Assembly (NCBI RefSeq): GCF_027579695.1
Contig: NC_083587.1
Location: 58,851,238 to 58,915,237, forward strand
Origin: Neoarius graeffei
Taxonomy: Eukaryota > Chordata > Actinopteri > Siluriformes > Ariidae
Direction of reading: 5' to 3'
DNA length: 64,000 bases
Each line of letters opens with the position of its first letter. Positions within the stretch are counted from its first letter, which is position 1. The notes under the pieces are model-generated. The model searched no databases. It was not told the DNA's origin and was given only the letters and a program-made list of their open reading frames with translations. Of this stretch, positions 13,347 through 23,857 are shown piece by piece. The translations under genes and the position numbers were made by a program.

Positions 13347-13634
13347 GTCTGTACTGTCGTCCCTTCCCACGCCAGGTGGCGCATCGGGTGGTACCGATCT
13401 CCGTTTCCATAGCCCTTGGCCTCTCGCCTATTACATAGCTAGGGTTACAGTGGGGGGCTAGTCCTCTGGTAACCATGAGAGTTTAACTCCCCACTCGCAT
13501 CTGTATTGCAGCATGCCTTGCCAGATGGTAGTAGGTACCATTTTTATGATGGTCTTTGGTATGACCCGACCGTGAATAGAACTCACGATCTCCCGATCGA
13601 GAGGCGGACACGCTACCACTAGGCCACTAGCCGG
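13347..13634 (-). mobile_element. Second tRNA-derived SINE family, copy 1
   Basis: The head at the right (CTAGTGGTAGCGTGTCCGCC type, with GAGTTCTATTCACGG as box B) and a body of about 290 bp match 38832-39163. A 14-bp target duplication TAACACAACAACTT lies at 13333-13346 and 13635-13648. Confidence 0.88.
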
Positions 13635-14164
13635 TAACACAACAACTTACCAGCATAAAAAGATATCAGTTGTCTCTCTTTTTCTTCACTCCATCTTTGT
13701 TCAGAAGCTCTCAGGTGGTCATGTGATTCAGTGCTAGCACTCTGATCTTTAAAAATTATTTTAAAAAGTTGCCCAAAATGATCAAAATCTTTCAGATAGA
13801 AATTATGCTACCCAATCTCAATGGGAAAGTGTTGAAGCGCAACTGCCCAACAATGTTGCCCAAAAAGTTGCCCTGTCTATCATCACCTTAAAAAGTAGAC
13901 CTTTTTTCCCCCTTTTTTTGTAGATCTTTAGACGTTTTATAGATTAGATTTTATCACAAGAGTGGAAAAGGCAGACGTACCATTTTATCAGCCTCTGAAA
14001 AGTTCAAAATTTTCAAAGATGCAGAGACGCTTCCCTCCTCAGAAATCATGACCAAGAGTTTTCCTGATATACATCAGGAAACGAGTGTTGCCAGGCAAAA
14101 CAAACCTCACCCAGCAGCACTTACTTTATACTTATATGAGGGTAAGTCAGAAAGTTCTAAGACA

Positions 14165-14287
14165 GATGCTATAATTTCAAAAGGAATTCAAAAGAATTCA
14201 AAAAAGGAATACAAAGAAGGAATTCTGCAATGGAAACATCGCTTGCAGAAGTGTTTAGACTTAAATGGAGGATATGTAAAGAAATAG
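14165..14287 (+). pseudogene. Mariner transposase C-terminal remnant
   Basis: The open frame ends ...YKEGILQWKHRLQKCLDLNG followed by GYVKK and a stop at 14285-14287. This matches the usual mariner transposase C-terminus (W-x(3)-R-x(2)-KC-x(5)-G-x-Y). No catalytic DDD region is present. Confidence 0.7.
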
Positions 14288-14293
14288 CTTTGT

Positions 14294-14668
14294 CTCATCT
14301 CTCATTATCTCTAGCCGCTTTATCCTGTTCTACAGGGTCGCAGGCAAGCTGGAGCCTATCCCAGCTGACTACGGGCGAAAGGCGGGGTACACCCTGGACA
14401 AGTCGCCAGGTCATCACAGGGCTGACACATAGACACAGACAACCATTCACACTCACATTCACACCTACGGTCAATTTAGAGTCACCAGTTAACCTAACCT
14501 GCATGTCTTTGGACTGTGGGGGAAACCGGAGCACCCGGAGGAAACCCACGCGGACACGGGGAGAACATGCAAACTCCACACAGAAAGGCCCTCGCCGGCC
14601 CCGGGGCTTGAACCCGGACCTTCTTGCTGTGAGGCGACAGCGCTAACCACTACACCACCGTGCCGCCC
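14294..14668 (-). mobile_element. tRNA-headed SINE, copy 4
   Basis: Full-length copy inside the mariner remnant. Exact 11-bp target duplication AATAGCTTTGT at 14283-14293 and 14669-14679. Insertion is immediately after the mariner stop codon. Confidence 0.93.
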
Positions 14669-14749
14669 AATAGCTTTGTTATTTTCATAAATAAATATAT
14701 ATATATTTTTTCATTTGTCTTAGAACTGTTTGACTTACCCTCCCTCGTA

Positions 14750-15580
14750 TACTGATAATGGCAATATTTCTCAATCATCAGCTGTCAGGTTATAGTCTTA
14801 TGAAAATCCATGACCTTGACGTTTGAAAGTCATTCAAGGTCCCAAATGAAAGCCCATGTGGCACTTCCTATAAGTTCCATCCACACATTATCTGTAGCCA
14901 CTTATCCTGTGCAGGGCCACAGACAAGCTGGAACCTACCCCAGCTGACTACGGGCGAAAGGCAGGGTACACCCTGGACAAGTCGCCAGGTCACCACAGGG
15001 CTGACACATAGAGACAAACAACCATTCACACTCACATTCACACCTACGGTCAATTTAGAGCCACCAATTAGCCGAACCTGCATGTCCCAGGCCTTCATCA
15101 GCCACTAGGCTTGAACCCAGAACCTTCTTGCTGTGAGGCAACAGTGCTAACCACTACACCATCATGCTGCCCCTTCCTGTAAGTTGATAATGGTAAATAT
15201 CTGTCTACCATCAACTGTTTTTCAAGTTACAGCCCTCTGAAAATCATGGTGCCAAATGAAAGGCCATATCGGACTTCCTATGTGCTCATGATACCGGTAG
15301 TAAACATTTGTCTATCAACAACCGTTTTTGAGTTATAATGGAAAATATGTTATTTTGACCGAAAGGTTGATCTTTCCGGTGACCTTGACCCGATTACCCC
15401 CAAAATTTAATCAGGTAATCTACGGACAATTGCCCACCTACTCTGAAAACTTAAAGTCAATCGGTGCAACCGTCTAGACGCTAGATTGTTAACAGACAGA
15501 CTCACAAACAAACAAACAAACCACACTGATTACAATACCTCACCCTGCTTACTCCGTCACAGGCGAGGTAAACATGTAGA
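14750..15580. repeat. Tandem units of about 125 bp, with SINE and mariner insertions
   Basis: The phrase TTGATAATGGTAAATATCTGTCTACCATCAAC... with ...CCCTCTGAAAATCA...AAATGAAAGCCCATGTGGCACTTCCTATAAG recurs with divergence about three times. The mariner element inserted at a TA inside the first unit. The right end (about 15490-15580) has (ACAA)n and a CTCACCCTGCTTACTCCGTC-type tail common to a teleost repeat class. Confidence 0.55.
14886..15172 (-). mobile_element. tRNA-headed SINE, copy 5, old and deleted
   Basis: Diverged copy with an internal deletion in the head-proximal body (CATGTCC joined to CAGGCC near 15085). An imperfect duplication CTTCCTATAAGTT / CTTCCTGTAAGTT flanks it. Its age contrasts with the near-identical younger copies. 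Confidence 0.8.
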
Positions 15581-16286
15581 ATAAGTAAAACTTTGCTGTA
15601 TTAGCATCTCGTCCAAGCAGGAAATACCGTATGTGTTGGCTTGAAGTGTGTTCTAACCTTCTTCACTCCCAGATTGGCTGATATTGCGTAACAGGCGAGA
15701 CAATTCCTGAAAAAGTGACTATTAGACGACTAGATTTTCCGTCCCAGTGGCTCGTCTAGAAAGCCAGAGCAATAAGGTAAAGTCTCATTCAATGGCACAC
15801 AAAGGCCCAAGACAGGAGACAGCAGAGTGCGATTACATTCAGAGTGACAGCAAGTCGTATCCAGACATCCCCAGGCTTTTTCCTTCGTGTCTGTCCTAAA
15901 CAGCAAACAGCGTGTTCGTCCTGCCAGATCTGCTCTGATCCTGTGTGATGGTTATAGCTCTCTCTCTCTCTCTCTCTCTCAGGAAAAGGCCTGTCTTGTT
16001 TCACCTTGCTGACAGAGATCTGTTCAAGTCTTTCATGACATCTATTATTTATCATGACAGCTTTGCAAGCTCACGAGTACGTGCCAAGTGTTATTCAGCT
16101 AATGGCCTCGAGGTTAAGCCAGGTGGATTGTGTGTGCATTATTTCTCAAAACGTGTCATCACTGAATGCTTAACAACAGCAAAAATGCTGACAGAAGAAC
16201 TAAGATGTTATATTCTATGTTTTAATAGTTGTTTTTTTCCCTAGTTAATCTTTGTTCCCCATACTCATCTCTCTAGCTGGTAATGA
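15581..16286. other. No gene seen; (CT)n run at 15957-15980
   Basis: Unique-looking DNA with a short CT microsatellite. Open frames on both strands are short and unsupported. Confidence 0.45.
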
Positions 16287-16299
16287 CATATCGCAGCTT

Positions 16300-16685
16300 C
16301 TCATCTCATCTCATCTCATCTCATTATCTCTAGCCGCTTTATCCTTCTACAGGGTTGCAGGCAAGCTGGAGCCTATCCCAGCTGACTACGGGCGAAAGGC
16401 GGGGTACACCCTGGACAAGTCGCCAGGTCATCACAGGGCTGACACATAGACACAGACAACCATTCACACTCACATTCACACCTACGGTCAATTTAGAGTC
16501 ACCAGTTAACCTAACCTGCATGTCTTTGGACTGTGGGGGAAACCGGAGCACCCGGAGGAAACCCACGCGGACACGGGAGAACATGCAAACTCTGCACAGA
16601 AAGGCCCTCACCGGCCACGGGGCTCGAACCCAGGACCTTCTTGCTGTGAGGCGACAGCGCTAACCACTACACCACCGTGCCGCCC
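16300..16685 (-). mobile_element. tRNA-headed SINE, copy 6
   Basis: Full-length copy with a tail of four CTCAT units. Exact 13-bp target duplication CATATCGCAGCTT at 16287-16299 and 16686-16698. Confidence 0.93.
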
Positions 16686-17622
16686 CATATCGCAGCTTAT
16701 TATTCCATAAATTATCATACAAGCTTTTACACACATTGTTTACATTAAAAGCAATGCCATCTCTGATTTGTCGGTCTTTGATTTGCTGTTCCTTTTGCAC
16801 TTGAGGCTGATCCTCAGCTTCCTGTAGTAGCCATATTTTATCAAAGTCCGTAAATAAAAGCCATGCTGTACATTTCTTAAGTTACAGTGCATGTAGTTAC
16901 AAGTTCACTAAGCAGGTTCCAAGATTGGATTCCAAACACAGAGGTCTGTATCTTTGCTTTCACATACAGGGAGATTAGAAGGTTTGAATCAAACCCTGCT
17001 GTGTTTCCTCCTTGGTTCAGGTAAGAATGCAGCGATAACACTCCGGAGTGGAACCAAACAACCGGTACGAGAGCGTCTGAGAAAGTGGTGTTGGTCTGCT
17101 TCCAAGTTATCTTGATTGCAGTGAGAAAGTTATTCGACTCTGAATCGACCCGAGTGCAGGACGTGATTGTGGATTTTGGGTTATGCACAGCATTTTTTTT
17201 TTTAATAGATGTGAGCTGATAAACTGAGGCACAAAGTACAAACCGAGCCAGAAGATATATAGACCAACAAACATCTGGGACATTGAGAACCAAAACCATG
17301 ACATAAATCGATGAATTGTTTTGATAAATTTGGGTATGTTCTGTTTGTGAATGTGTCGATATAATAAAAAAGGAAATCAGACGTTGGCTTGAAGAGATAA
17401 AGTTTATCTTCTCATGTTGAAAAACTCGCATGTTTCATACAAAATACATCGCAGATCTGAGTAACATGTTTAAATAATATTGGTTGGCTTTTTTTGGTAG
17501 TATATCAGATATATTCCATACAGCTTGTATGATATTGAATGAACGAGTCAAAGACGGGTAGCTGAATGGAATATATCTGATATACCATGAAAAAAAGCCA
17601 GCCAATATTATTACATCCATCC

Positions 17623-17980
17623 ATTATCTCTAGCCGCTTTATCCTGTTCTACAGGGTCGCAGGCGAGCTGGAGCCTATCCCAGCTGACTACGGGCGAAAG
17701 GCGGGGTACACCCTGGACAAGTCGCCAGGTCATCACAGGGCTGACACATAGACAACCATTCACACTCACATTCACACCTACGGTCAATTTAGAGTCACCA
17801 GTTAACCTAACCTGCATGTCTTTGGACTGTGGGGGAAACCGGAGCACCCGGAGGAAACCCACACGGACACGGGGAGAACATGCAAACTCCGCACAGAAAG
17901 GCCCTCGTTGGCTGCTGGGCTCGAACCCGGACCTTGTTGCTGTGAGGCAACAGTGCTAACCACTACACCACTGTGCTGCC
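17623..17980 (-). mobile_element. tRNA-headed SINE, copy 7
   Basis: Full-length copy inserted at the junction between the H2 hairpin and the H2 exon. ATT-rich flanks blur the target duplication. Confidence 0.88.
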
Positions 17981-17997
17981 TGCTTATTATTATTATA

Positions 17998-18094
17998 CTA
18001 CATACACATTCCTTTCGTGTGTTCAACGCATCTTTCTCTTTCAAAATTCTCTCAAAATCTTGTATTTAACAAAGCAAACCTGGCGGCCATGTTT
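17998..18094 (-). pseudogene. First-exon remnant of a Crypton/KIAA1958-like protein (H2 copy 1)
   Basis: On the minus strand the sequence after AAACATGG reads MAARFALLNT, then (after a 1-2 nt loss) DFERILKEKDALNTRKEC, and then stops in the repeat. The pattern M-A-x-R-F-x(3)-S/N-x-E-(D/E)-x(4)-L-x-E-K-D-x-x-N-T-(K/R)-K resembles the N-terminus of fish KIAA1958/ZMYM-like proteins related to Crypton tyrosine recombinases. That link is from memory of the family and was not searched. Confidence 0.5.
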
Positions 18095-18420
18095 GTTTAC
18101 AAATTGTCCCAGTCACTTGTTAGCGTGGAAGTTTTACATCTCCAAAGTGTGATGTCATATTGTCTTGACAACCGTCCAATATCGTAAACCATATTCAACG
18201 CTTATTCTCCATTGGGTAGAGTGACGTAATACACGTAGGATAACCGATATGCTAACAATATTGCATGCTATCAAACCAAATGAACGAAACCCGCGAGAAG
18301 GGAATAGAACACGTTTTTATAACATCGAAAAGGTGTCCTGTATGGATAATATTTCCTGATATTTCACTCTGATGACGTCACTCCCAGTGTTTTCCCGCTG
18401 ACTAGACGTGTGTTGTCAAA

Positions 18421-18453
18421 ATGGCGAACCGGTTCAAAAATAAATTCTTTTGA
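18421..18453 (+). pseudogene. Possible isolated start of a recombinase-like exon
   Basis: GTCAAAATGGCGAACCGGTTC gives MANRFKNKFF then stop. The first residues resemble the MANRF-type starts seen at 48195 and 48778, and the preceding promoter-like sequence includes TGACGTCA. Too short to be sure. Confidence 0.25.
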
Positions 18454-18701
18454 TTAACTTGCGTTTTTTTTGTGTGTGTGTGTGTGTGTGGATGTGTCCA
18501 TATAATATAAAGAACATTACATATGAAGTTTATCTTCTCATGTTGAAAAACATGTTCACCACTCAAAGATTAACTTCATATCTTTGTGCAACTGTGTAAT
18601 ATCCTCTATATATGTATAAATACTTACCTGACCATTTATTTATTTAGCGTTGACTGTATTCTCCTTCCTTCGTAACTTGACTTTTCAAAGATTTCTTACC
18701 T

Positions 18702-19482
18702 GGGTTGTTTTACAATCAGGGTACGCAAGCTAAAAATCACATTTAACACTTATTATATTCAATATCAAAAGGCTTGACTAAATAAACTTGGTTGTTTATT
18801 GTAACCCTGTGATAGCTCTATTTACCATGCAAAAAAAAAAAAATTGGTGATAACGTTATTTTTGGTGAATGTATGGCAATATATGTCATATTTAGCAAAA
18901 TTACTCGTGTCATTTAGAAAAAGTGCTTTTTTGACCACAGGTAGCTCCAAAAGGGATGCACTTAAATCATTCTTTATACCATAAAACAAATATTTGGTTC
19001 CACATCATTGGAAACATAGTTAAGTTTTAATGTTGAATGCCAGTAAGTTTTCAGACTATTTTGATCAAATTAGTATGGAATTGTGTCAAAAAAATGTCCT
19101 CTCCGAGACAGCTAATTTTTCAATATAAAATATCTAAAATGATTATTTTCATCCTAAAATGTGTTCAAGATATTGGGACATAAATATTAGAGACAACTAA
19201 CACAAAGCTTACAGCCTTATATTTAAAGCACTATGGAAGTAGTGGATTCTGAATTGTCAAAAAAAAAAAAAAAAGTCCTCTCCGAGAATCACTTCATTTG
19301 TTTCTCCCATCTTATAGCAGATCACACAAAACTACCATACGGTACACATATGTCAAAAAATGACCTGAAATCTGTTCTTTAACTTGTCTTTCACTTAAAA
19401 ACTGGTACAAGAACCAGTTTGAATCAATTTGAATTTTGGACCCCTGTGACACAAACTTTGTACCCTGATTGTAAAACAACCC
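18702..19482 (-). mobile_element. Non-autonomous TIR element, copy 2 (GGGTTGTTTTAC ends)
   Basis: A 781-bp inverted copy of 12448-13221, highly similar throughout, with the same terminal repeats. Flanks read ACCT at 18698-18701 and 19483-19486, a candidate 4-bp target duplication. No ORF. Confidence 0.9.
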
Positions 19483-19629
19483 ACCTGTCTTTTCCTGTGG
19501 CTGTATTCCTGACCAATGAAATAGAGATTTATGAGTATATTTTCAGTCCTACACACACCTCAGCTAATTTAATTACCTGCAGGATGAAACCAAATCAAAC
19601 CAAACCAAATAGCAAGTGGAGGAAATATA

Positions 19630-19714
19630 CAGGGTGTCCCCCCCCAAAAAAAATGTACTCACATTTTGACTCGTCATACTTTAAAGAGTGAGTAAATTTT
19701 TTTGGGACACCCTG
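19630..19714. mobile_element. Tiny hairpin MITE with CAGGGTGTCCC ends
   Basis: 85 bp. The left CAGGGTGTCCCCCCCCAAAA and right TTTTTTTGGGACACCCTG are complementary, and inner parts also pair (TACTCAC/GTGAGTA). CAGGGTGTCCC termini are typical of mariner-type MITEs. TA precedes the left end; GA follows the right end where TA is expected. Confidence 0.7.
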
Positions 19715-20114
19715 GATGACATTGGCGCTGGTTGACGGTTGGTTGGACTCTGCAATCAGGCTAAAAGACTAATAGAAGGCACAGTAAATTACAGCCAGGC
19801 AAAAAAAAAAGGCATCAAGGCAAAAAAGAATTCAGTTTTAATCTTTAAGCTCCAGACTTTTGGTTTTGGGTTTAAAAATGATTGACTCACATCCACAGAA
19901 TGCAACATCGAAGTTTAACCAGGAGCAGTCAGTGCAAGCGAACTGAAAATAGTTAAATAGAGCAAATCTTTTAGCTAAATCGCTATCCACATTCTGACCT
20001 TACACAAGAAAAATAAAGATGTATACGGTATAATGTTAACAATGACTTCAGTTTGTGTAACAGTTCTTGGGTTTCAGTCACATGACTTTTCTTAGCGATT
20101 TCACTTCCGGTATA

Positions 20115-21719
20115 CAGTGGTGCTTGAAAGTTTGTGAACCCTTTAGAATTTTCTATATTTCTGCATAAATATGACCTAAAACATCATCAGATTTTCACAC
20201 AAGTCCTAAAAGTAGATAAAGAGAACCCAGTTAAACAAATGAGACAAAATATTATACTTGGTCATTTATTTATTGAGGAAAATGATCCAATATTACATAT
20301 CTGTGAGTGGCAAAAGTATGTGAACCTCTAGGATTAGCCGTTAATTTGAAGGTGAAATTAGAGTCAGGTGTTTTCAATCAATGGGATGACAATCAGGTGT
20401 GAGTGGGCACCCTGTTTTATTTAAAGAACAGGGATCTATCAAAGTCTGATTTTCACAACACATGTTTGTGGAAGCGTATCATGGCATGAACAAAGGAGAT
20501 TTCTGAGGACCTCAGAAAAAGCCTTGTTGATGCTCATCAGGCTAGAAAAGGTTACAAAACCATCTCTAAAGAGTTTGGGCTCCACCGTTCCACAGACAGA
20601 TTGTGTACAAATGGGGGAAATTCAAGACCATTATTACCCTCCCCAGGAGTGGTCGACCAACAAAGATCATTCCAAGAGCAAGGTGTGTAATAGCCGGCGA
20701 TGTCACAAAGGACCCCAGGGTAACTTCTAAGCAACTGAAGGCCTCCCTCACATTGGCTAATGTTAATGTTCATGAGTCCACCATCAGGAGAACACTGAAC
20801 AACAATGTTGTGCATGGCAGGGTTGCAAGGAGAAAGCCACTGCTCTCCAAAAAGAACATTGCTGCTTGTCTGCAGTTTGCTAAAGATCACGTGGACAAGC
20901 CAGAAGGCTATTGGAAAAATGTTTTGTGGACAGATGAGACCAAAATAGAACTTTTTGGTTCAAATGAGAAGTGTTATGTTTGGAGAAAGGAAAACACTGC
21001 ATTCCAGCAGAAGAACCTTATCCCATCTGTGAAACATGGTGGTGGTAGTATCATGGTTTGGGCCTGTTTTGCTGCATCTGGGCCAGGACGGCTTGCCATC
21101 ATTGATGGAACAATGGATTCTGAATTATACCAGCGAATTCTAAAGGAAAATGTCAGGACATCTGTCCATGAACTGAATCTCAAGAGAAGGTGGGTCATGC
21201 AGCAAGACAACGACCCTAAGCACACAAGTCGTTCTACCAAAGAATGGTTAAAGAAGAATAAAGTTAATGTTTTGGAATGGCCAAGTCAAAGTCCTGACCT
21301 TAATCCAATCAAAATGTTGTGGAAGGACCTGAAGCGAGCAGTTCATGTGAGGAAACCCACCAACATCCCAGAGTTGAAGCTGTTCTGTACGGAGGAACGG
21401 GCTAAAATTCCTCCAAGCCGGTGTGCAGGACTGATCAACAGTTACCAGAAACGTTTAGTTGCAGTTGTTGCTGCACAAGGGGGTCACACCAGATACTGAA
21501 AGCAAAGATTCACATAATTTTGCCACTCACAGATATGTAATATTGGATCATTTTCCTCAATAAATAAATGAACAAGTATGATATTTTTGTCTCATTTGTT
21601 TAACTGGCTTCTCTTTATCTACTTTTAGGATTTGTGTGGAAATCTGATGATGTTTTAGGTCATATTTATGCAGAAATATAGAAAATTCTAAAGGGTTCAC
21701 AAACTTTCAAGCACCACTG
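20115..21719 (+). mobile_element. Tc1-like transposon, full length (1605 bp)
   Basis: Complete element flanked by TA (20113-20114 and 21720-21721), with termini CAGTGGTGCTTG/CAAGCACCACTG and long inverted repeats of about 210 bp, the arrangement seen in Sleeping Beauty-type Tc1 elements. It encodes one broken transposase. It is inserted immediately upstream of a decayed SWIM-domain gene, separating that gene from CACTTCCGG-type promoter sequence. Confidence 0.96.
20481..21499 (+). pseudogene. Tc1-like transposase, near full length, inactive
   Basis: The expected start ATG is at 20481, but the third codon is TGA (20487-20489), most simply a CpG-to-TpG change of an Arg codon. About 4 bp is missing near 20595, shifting frame. 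From 20603 an uninterrupted frame of 298 codons runs to TGA at 21497-21499. It contains a GRPTK AT-hook-like motif, the first Asp in VLWTDETKIELFG and the second Asp in [14 protein letters not shown]. At the third acidic position codon 21311-21313 encodes Lys instead of Glu. Three independent lesions make it inactive. Confidence 0.93.
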
Positions 21720-21745
21720 TAACTGCTGGTGGTCGAGCAAACCAA

Positions 21746-22345
21746 AATAGCTTCCGTAGTGCAAACAACTAGCGATAACTTATCAGATTATGCTCGTGAT
21801 CTAGAAGCCACTGCTCGCTTTAGATATATTCAGAAGATTGCTATGTGCAATGGAATCGACCCCTACAGTCTGGGAAAGAAGGATTTGTCATACGATCTCG
21901 AAAATTACCCTTCAGTCGAGTTCCCAGACATCTCGAACTATCTGGTGTTGCAGACGTCCTTCTACACCGCAAAACACATGAAAGCGTAGAAGAGTATGGA
22001 GGCTTATGACTTTTTTGTATGTGGCTGGGTAAAGGACCTCAGAATCAAGTCACTGCTGAATGAATCCTGTATTGTTTTTGCCCGTGTAAGTATTTTTTTT
22101 TTAAAGATTTTTGTTCGTGTCTTTACAACAAAGCGCTGCAAGTTGAAGTGTAAGCAAACAACAGTTGGCTTGATTCTCACTTGTGTTGGCTCTTATCTCT
22201 CAGCTAAATCATTCACAAAGATCATCAGAAACCCCTTTAAAGACCTGGATCTTAGTTAAACAAGACGGAGAAGTGATCACGGCGCATTGTAACTGTACAG
22301 CTGGGGAAGAATTTTGTCGCGACCTTCATGCATATGGACTTTGTG
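21746..22345 (+). pseudogene. Decayed SWIM zinc-finger gene (YqaJ-associated family)
   Basis: The frame reads IASVVQTTSDNLSDYARDLE..., RFRYIQKIAMCNGIDPYSL, LENYPSVEFPDISNYLVLQ, then (after a stop at 21987) MEAYDFFVCGWVKDLRIKS. An intron with donor GTAAGT at about 22086 and acceptor CTCTCAG at about 22203 follows. The last exon reads [20 protein letters not shown] and then NCTAG. The HCNCTAG string is the Cys-x-Cys part of a SWIM finger. The order CNGxDPY - YPDIxNYL - W-V-x-D-V - HCNCxAGxGExC is that of fish proteins pairing SWIM with a YqaJ nuclease, often transposon-associated. The start ATG is now ATA, and a frameshift follows the SWIM motif. Confidence 0.7.
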
Positions 22346-22823
22346 AGGAGTGAACAGAGAAACAGCTGAGGACTTTAGCGCTTCGTGACCAAAAAAAAGT
22401 ACCGTAAAATAGCGACACATAGCAAGAAAAGTACTTGGAAAACACTAAGGACATAGCTGAGAGGGATACAAACCTTTCAGCAAGTGATCACTGCAAACCC
22501 GAGCATGCCTCGAACTTCGATTTCAGTCAGAGGTTCGAAAGCCACCTTTCTTGACGTCTTTTTGTGAAATCCTGTGTTCGTTCACCCTTTCTTATTAGTT
22601 CACAGGGAACCCTGAAGAAACTTTCATCAGTTTCACGGTTTGATCGAGTCGAACAATTCAAAGCGTAAGGCATTTTTGATGTGAGCAATGCATCTTCTCC
22701 GTACAAACGCTTTGTCAACTGAGCTTTGGTGGACCACCAGCGAAAGTTTTGAATATCTAATGAGGCAGATGTGACATCACATGAAACCCAAGAATAGAGA
22801 AAAACAACAAAACAGTCCTTACC
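22346..22823. other. Trailing part of the SWIM pseudogene locus, no clear coding
   Basis: Continues the decayed locus ([13 protein letters not shown] frame until about 22345) but no further domain is legible before the TTAA element. Confidence 0.35.
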
Positions 22824-23179
22824 TTAAAGGGATAGTTCAGGATTTTTGACATGAATCTGTATGGCATCCCCGTCAATAGTGTCGTGCAAACACACTGACT
22901 TACCCCTGACAGCATCCTGTGAGTCCAGTTCTTGTCTAGTTTTGGTCCAGACGAAAGTAGTCTGGCAAGTTTGTTGGGGTCACGAAAGTAAAACGTTTTT
23001 TGTCTCAAAACAGTACGTGTTCAAAAGAGTGATATATTTGCATCACAAAACCGTTGCCAAATAAAAAGTCAGACCTCGAAATCACTTGGCACTATTTTCT
23101 CTCCCTTCTTATCACTGCCGCCAGGTGACAGCCACGGCTGTTTCATTCATTGTTTACTGCTAGCAAAGTTAGCGACAAC

Positions 23180-23374
23180 ATGTCTGACTACGACAGCGAT
23201 GTTGAAAACATTGACTTCATCTCACAGCCAAAGGGATATCTTTATGAACCCGAATATACAGATGAAGAAATTCGCCAGATGGAGTTAGAACGGGCAGAGA
23301 GAGAAAGGGTGGACAGAGAAGTGGAAGAAGGTGAAGCTGGAGCCGCAGCTGGAGCTCTCAAATTAGCTTGTTAG
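23180..23374 (+). pseudogene. Acidic N-terminus with YLYEPEYTDEE motif (P2X7-like family)
   Basis: ATG at 23180 follows GCGACAAC and opens MSDYDSDVENIDFISQPKG, then YLYEPEYTDEEIRQMELERA and an acidic-basic stretch, with a stop at 23372-23374. The YxFEP.YT(D/E)EE motif begins the P2X7 intracellular-domain-like proteins found in many fish genomes. The zinc-binding CxCxxC part that normally follows is absent here, so the ORF is truncated. A second, longer example with CSCGKC is at 59205-59995 in another TTAA element. Confidence 0.55.
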
Positions 23375-23481
23375 CGCCGCTGATCTGAACTCCTAATCAC
23401 TGCCAAACAATGGGAAAGGTGTTGATTCCTGCGCAGATGTCAACATGACAGCGTGCAGTGATACCGAGGGAGACAAAATAT

Positions 23482-23857
23482 CTCATCTCATCTCATTATC
23501 TCTAGCCGCTTTATCCTTCTACAGGGTCGCAGGCAAGCTGGAGCCTATCCCAGCTGACTACGGGCGAAAGGCGGGGTACACCCTGGACAAGTCGCCAGGT
23601 CATCACAGGGCTGACACATAGACACAGACAACCATTCACACTCACATTCACACCTACGCTCAATTTAGAGTCACCAGTTAACCTAACCTGCATGTCTTTG
23701 GACTGTGGGGGAAACCGGAGCACCCGGAAGAAACCCACGCGGACACGGGGAGAACATGCAAACTCCGCACAGAAAGGCCCTCGCCGGCCCCGGGGCTCGA
23801 ACCCGGACCTTCTTGCTGTGAGGCGACAGCGCTAACCACTACACCACCGTGCAGCCC
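23482..23857 (-). mobile_element. tRNA-headed SINE, copy 8
   Basis: Full-length copy within the TTAA element. Exact 14-bp target duplication GGGAGACAAAATAT at 23468-23481 and 23858-23871. Confidence 0.93.

Larger units (their letters stand above)
11961..13892. mobile_element. Inverted-repeat element with GGGCAACTTTTTGGGCAA ends, holding two nested insertions
   Basis: The left end near 11978 (GGGGCAACTTTTTGGGCAAT) and the right end near 13873 (complement of AGGGCAACTTTTTGGGCAAC) form inverted repeats of about 35 bp that continue outward through a GATGATGATA-like stretch. Between them sit a second TIR element (12448-13221) and a SINE (13347-13634). Removing these leaves about 850 bp without coding content, so the element is non-autonomous. 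Superfamily not determined. Confidence 0.6.
14137..14747 (+). mobile_element. Mariner-like element, internally deleted, split by SINE
   Basis: The ends are inverted repeats (TGAGGGTAAGTCAGAAAG at left; complement of CGAGGGAGGGTAAGTCAAAC at right), flanked by TA at 14135-14136 and 14748-14749. A 3'-terminal transposase piece remains inside. A SINE interrupts at 14294-14668. Most of the transposase gene is deleted, so the element is non-autonomous. Confidence 0.82.
17461..18350 (-). mobile_element. Hairpin plus recombinase-like exon element (family H2), copy 1
   Basis: The left part is a hairpin: TATATCAGATATATTCCAT... at 17500-17520 pairs with ...GGAATATATCTGATATACCA at 17569-17588, and both arms end in (A)GGCTGGC/GCCAGCC. 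A SINE (17623-17980) splits off the right part. That part carries, on the minus strand, an ATG at about 18092 opening MAARFALLNT and, after an indel, KEKDALNTRKEC. Homologous units are at 38280-38820 and 48520-49740. The outer end shares ...GTGTCCTGTATG... with them. This is a non-autonomous or dead copy. Confidence 0.65.

Noticed and set aside
16877..17431. 184-codon open frame on the minus strand with hydrophobic stretches
   Set aside because: No domain, no splice or codon signal, and it partly overlaps repeat sequence related to the H2 flanks (the TTTATCTTCTCATGTTG phrase recurs near 18530); likely chance in AT-rich DNA.
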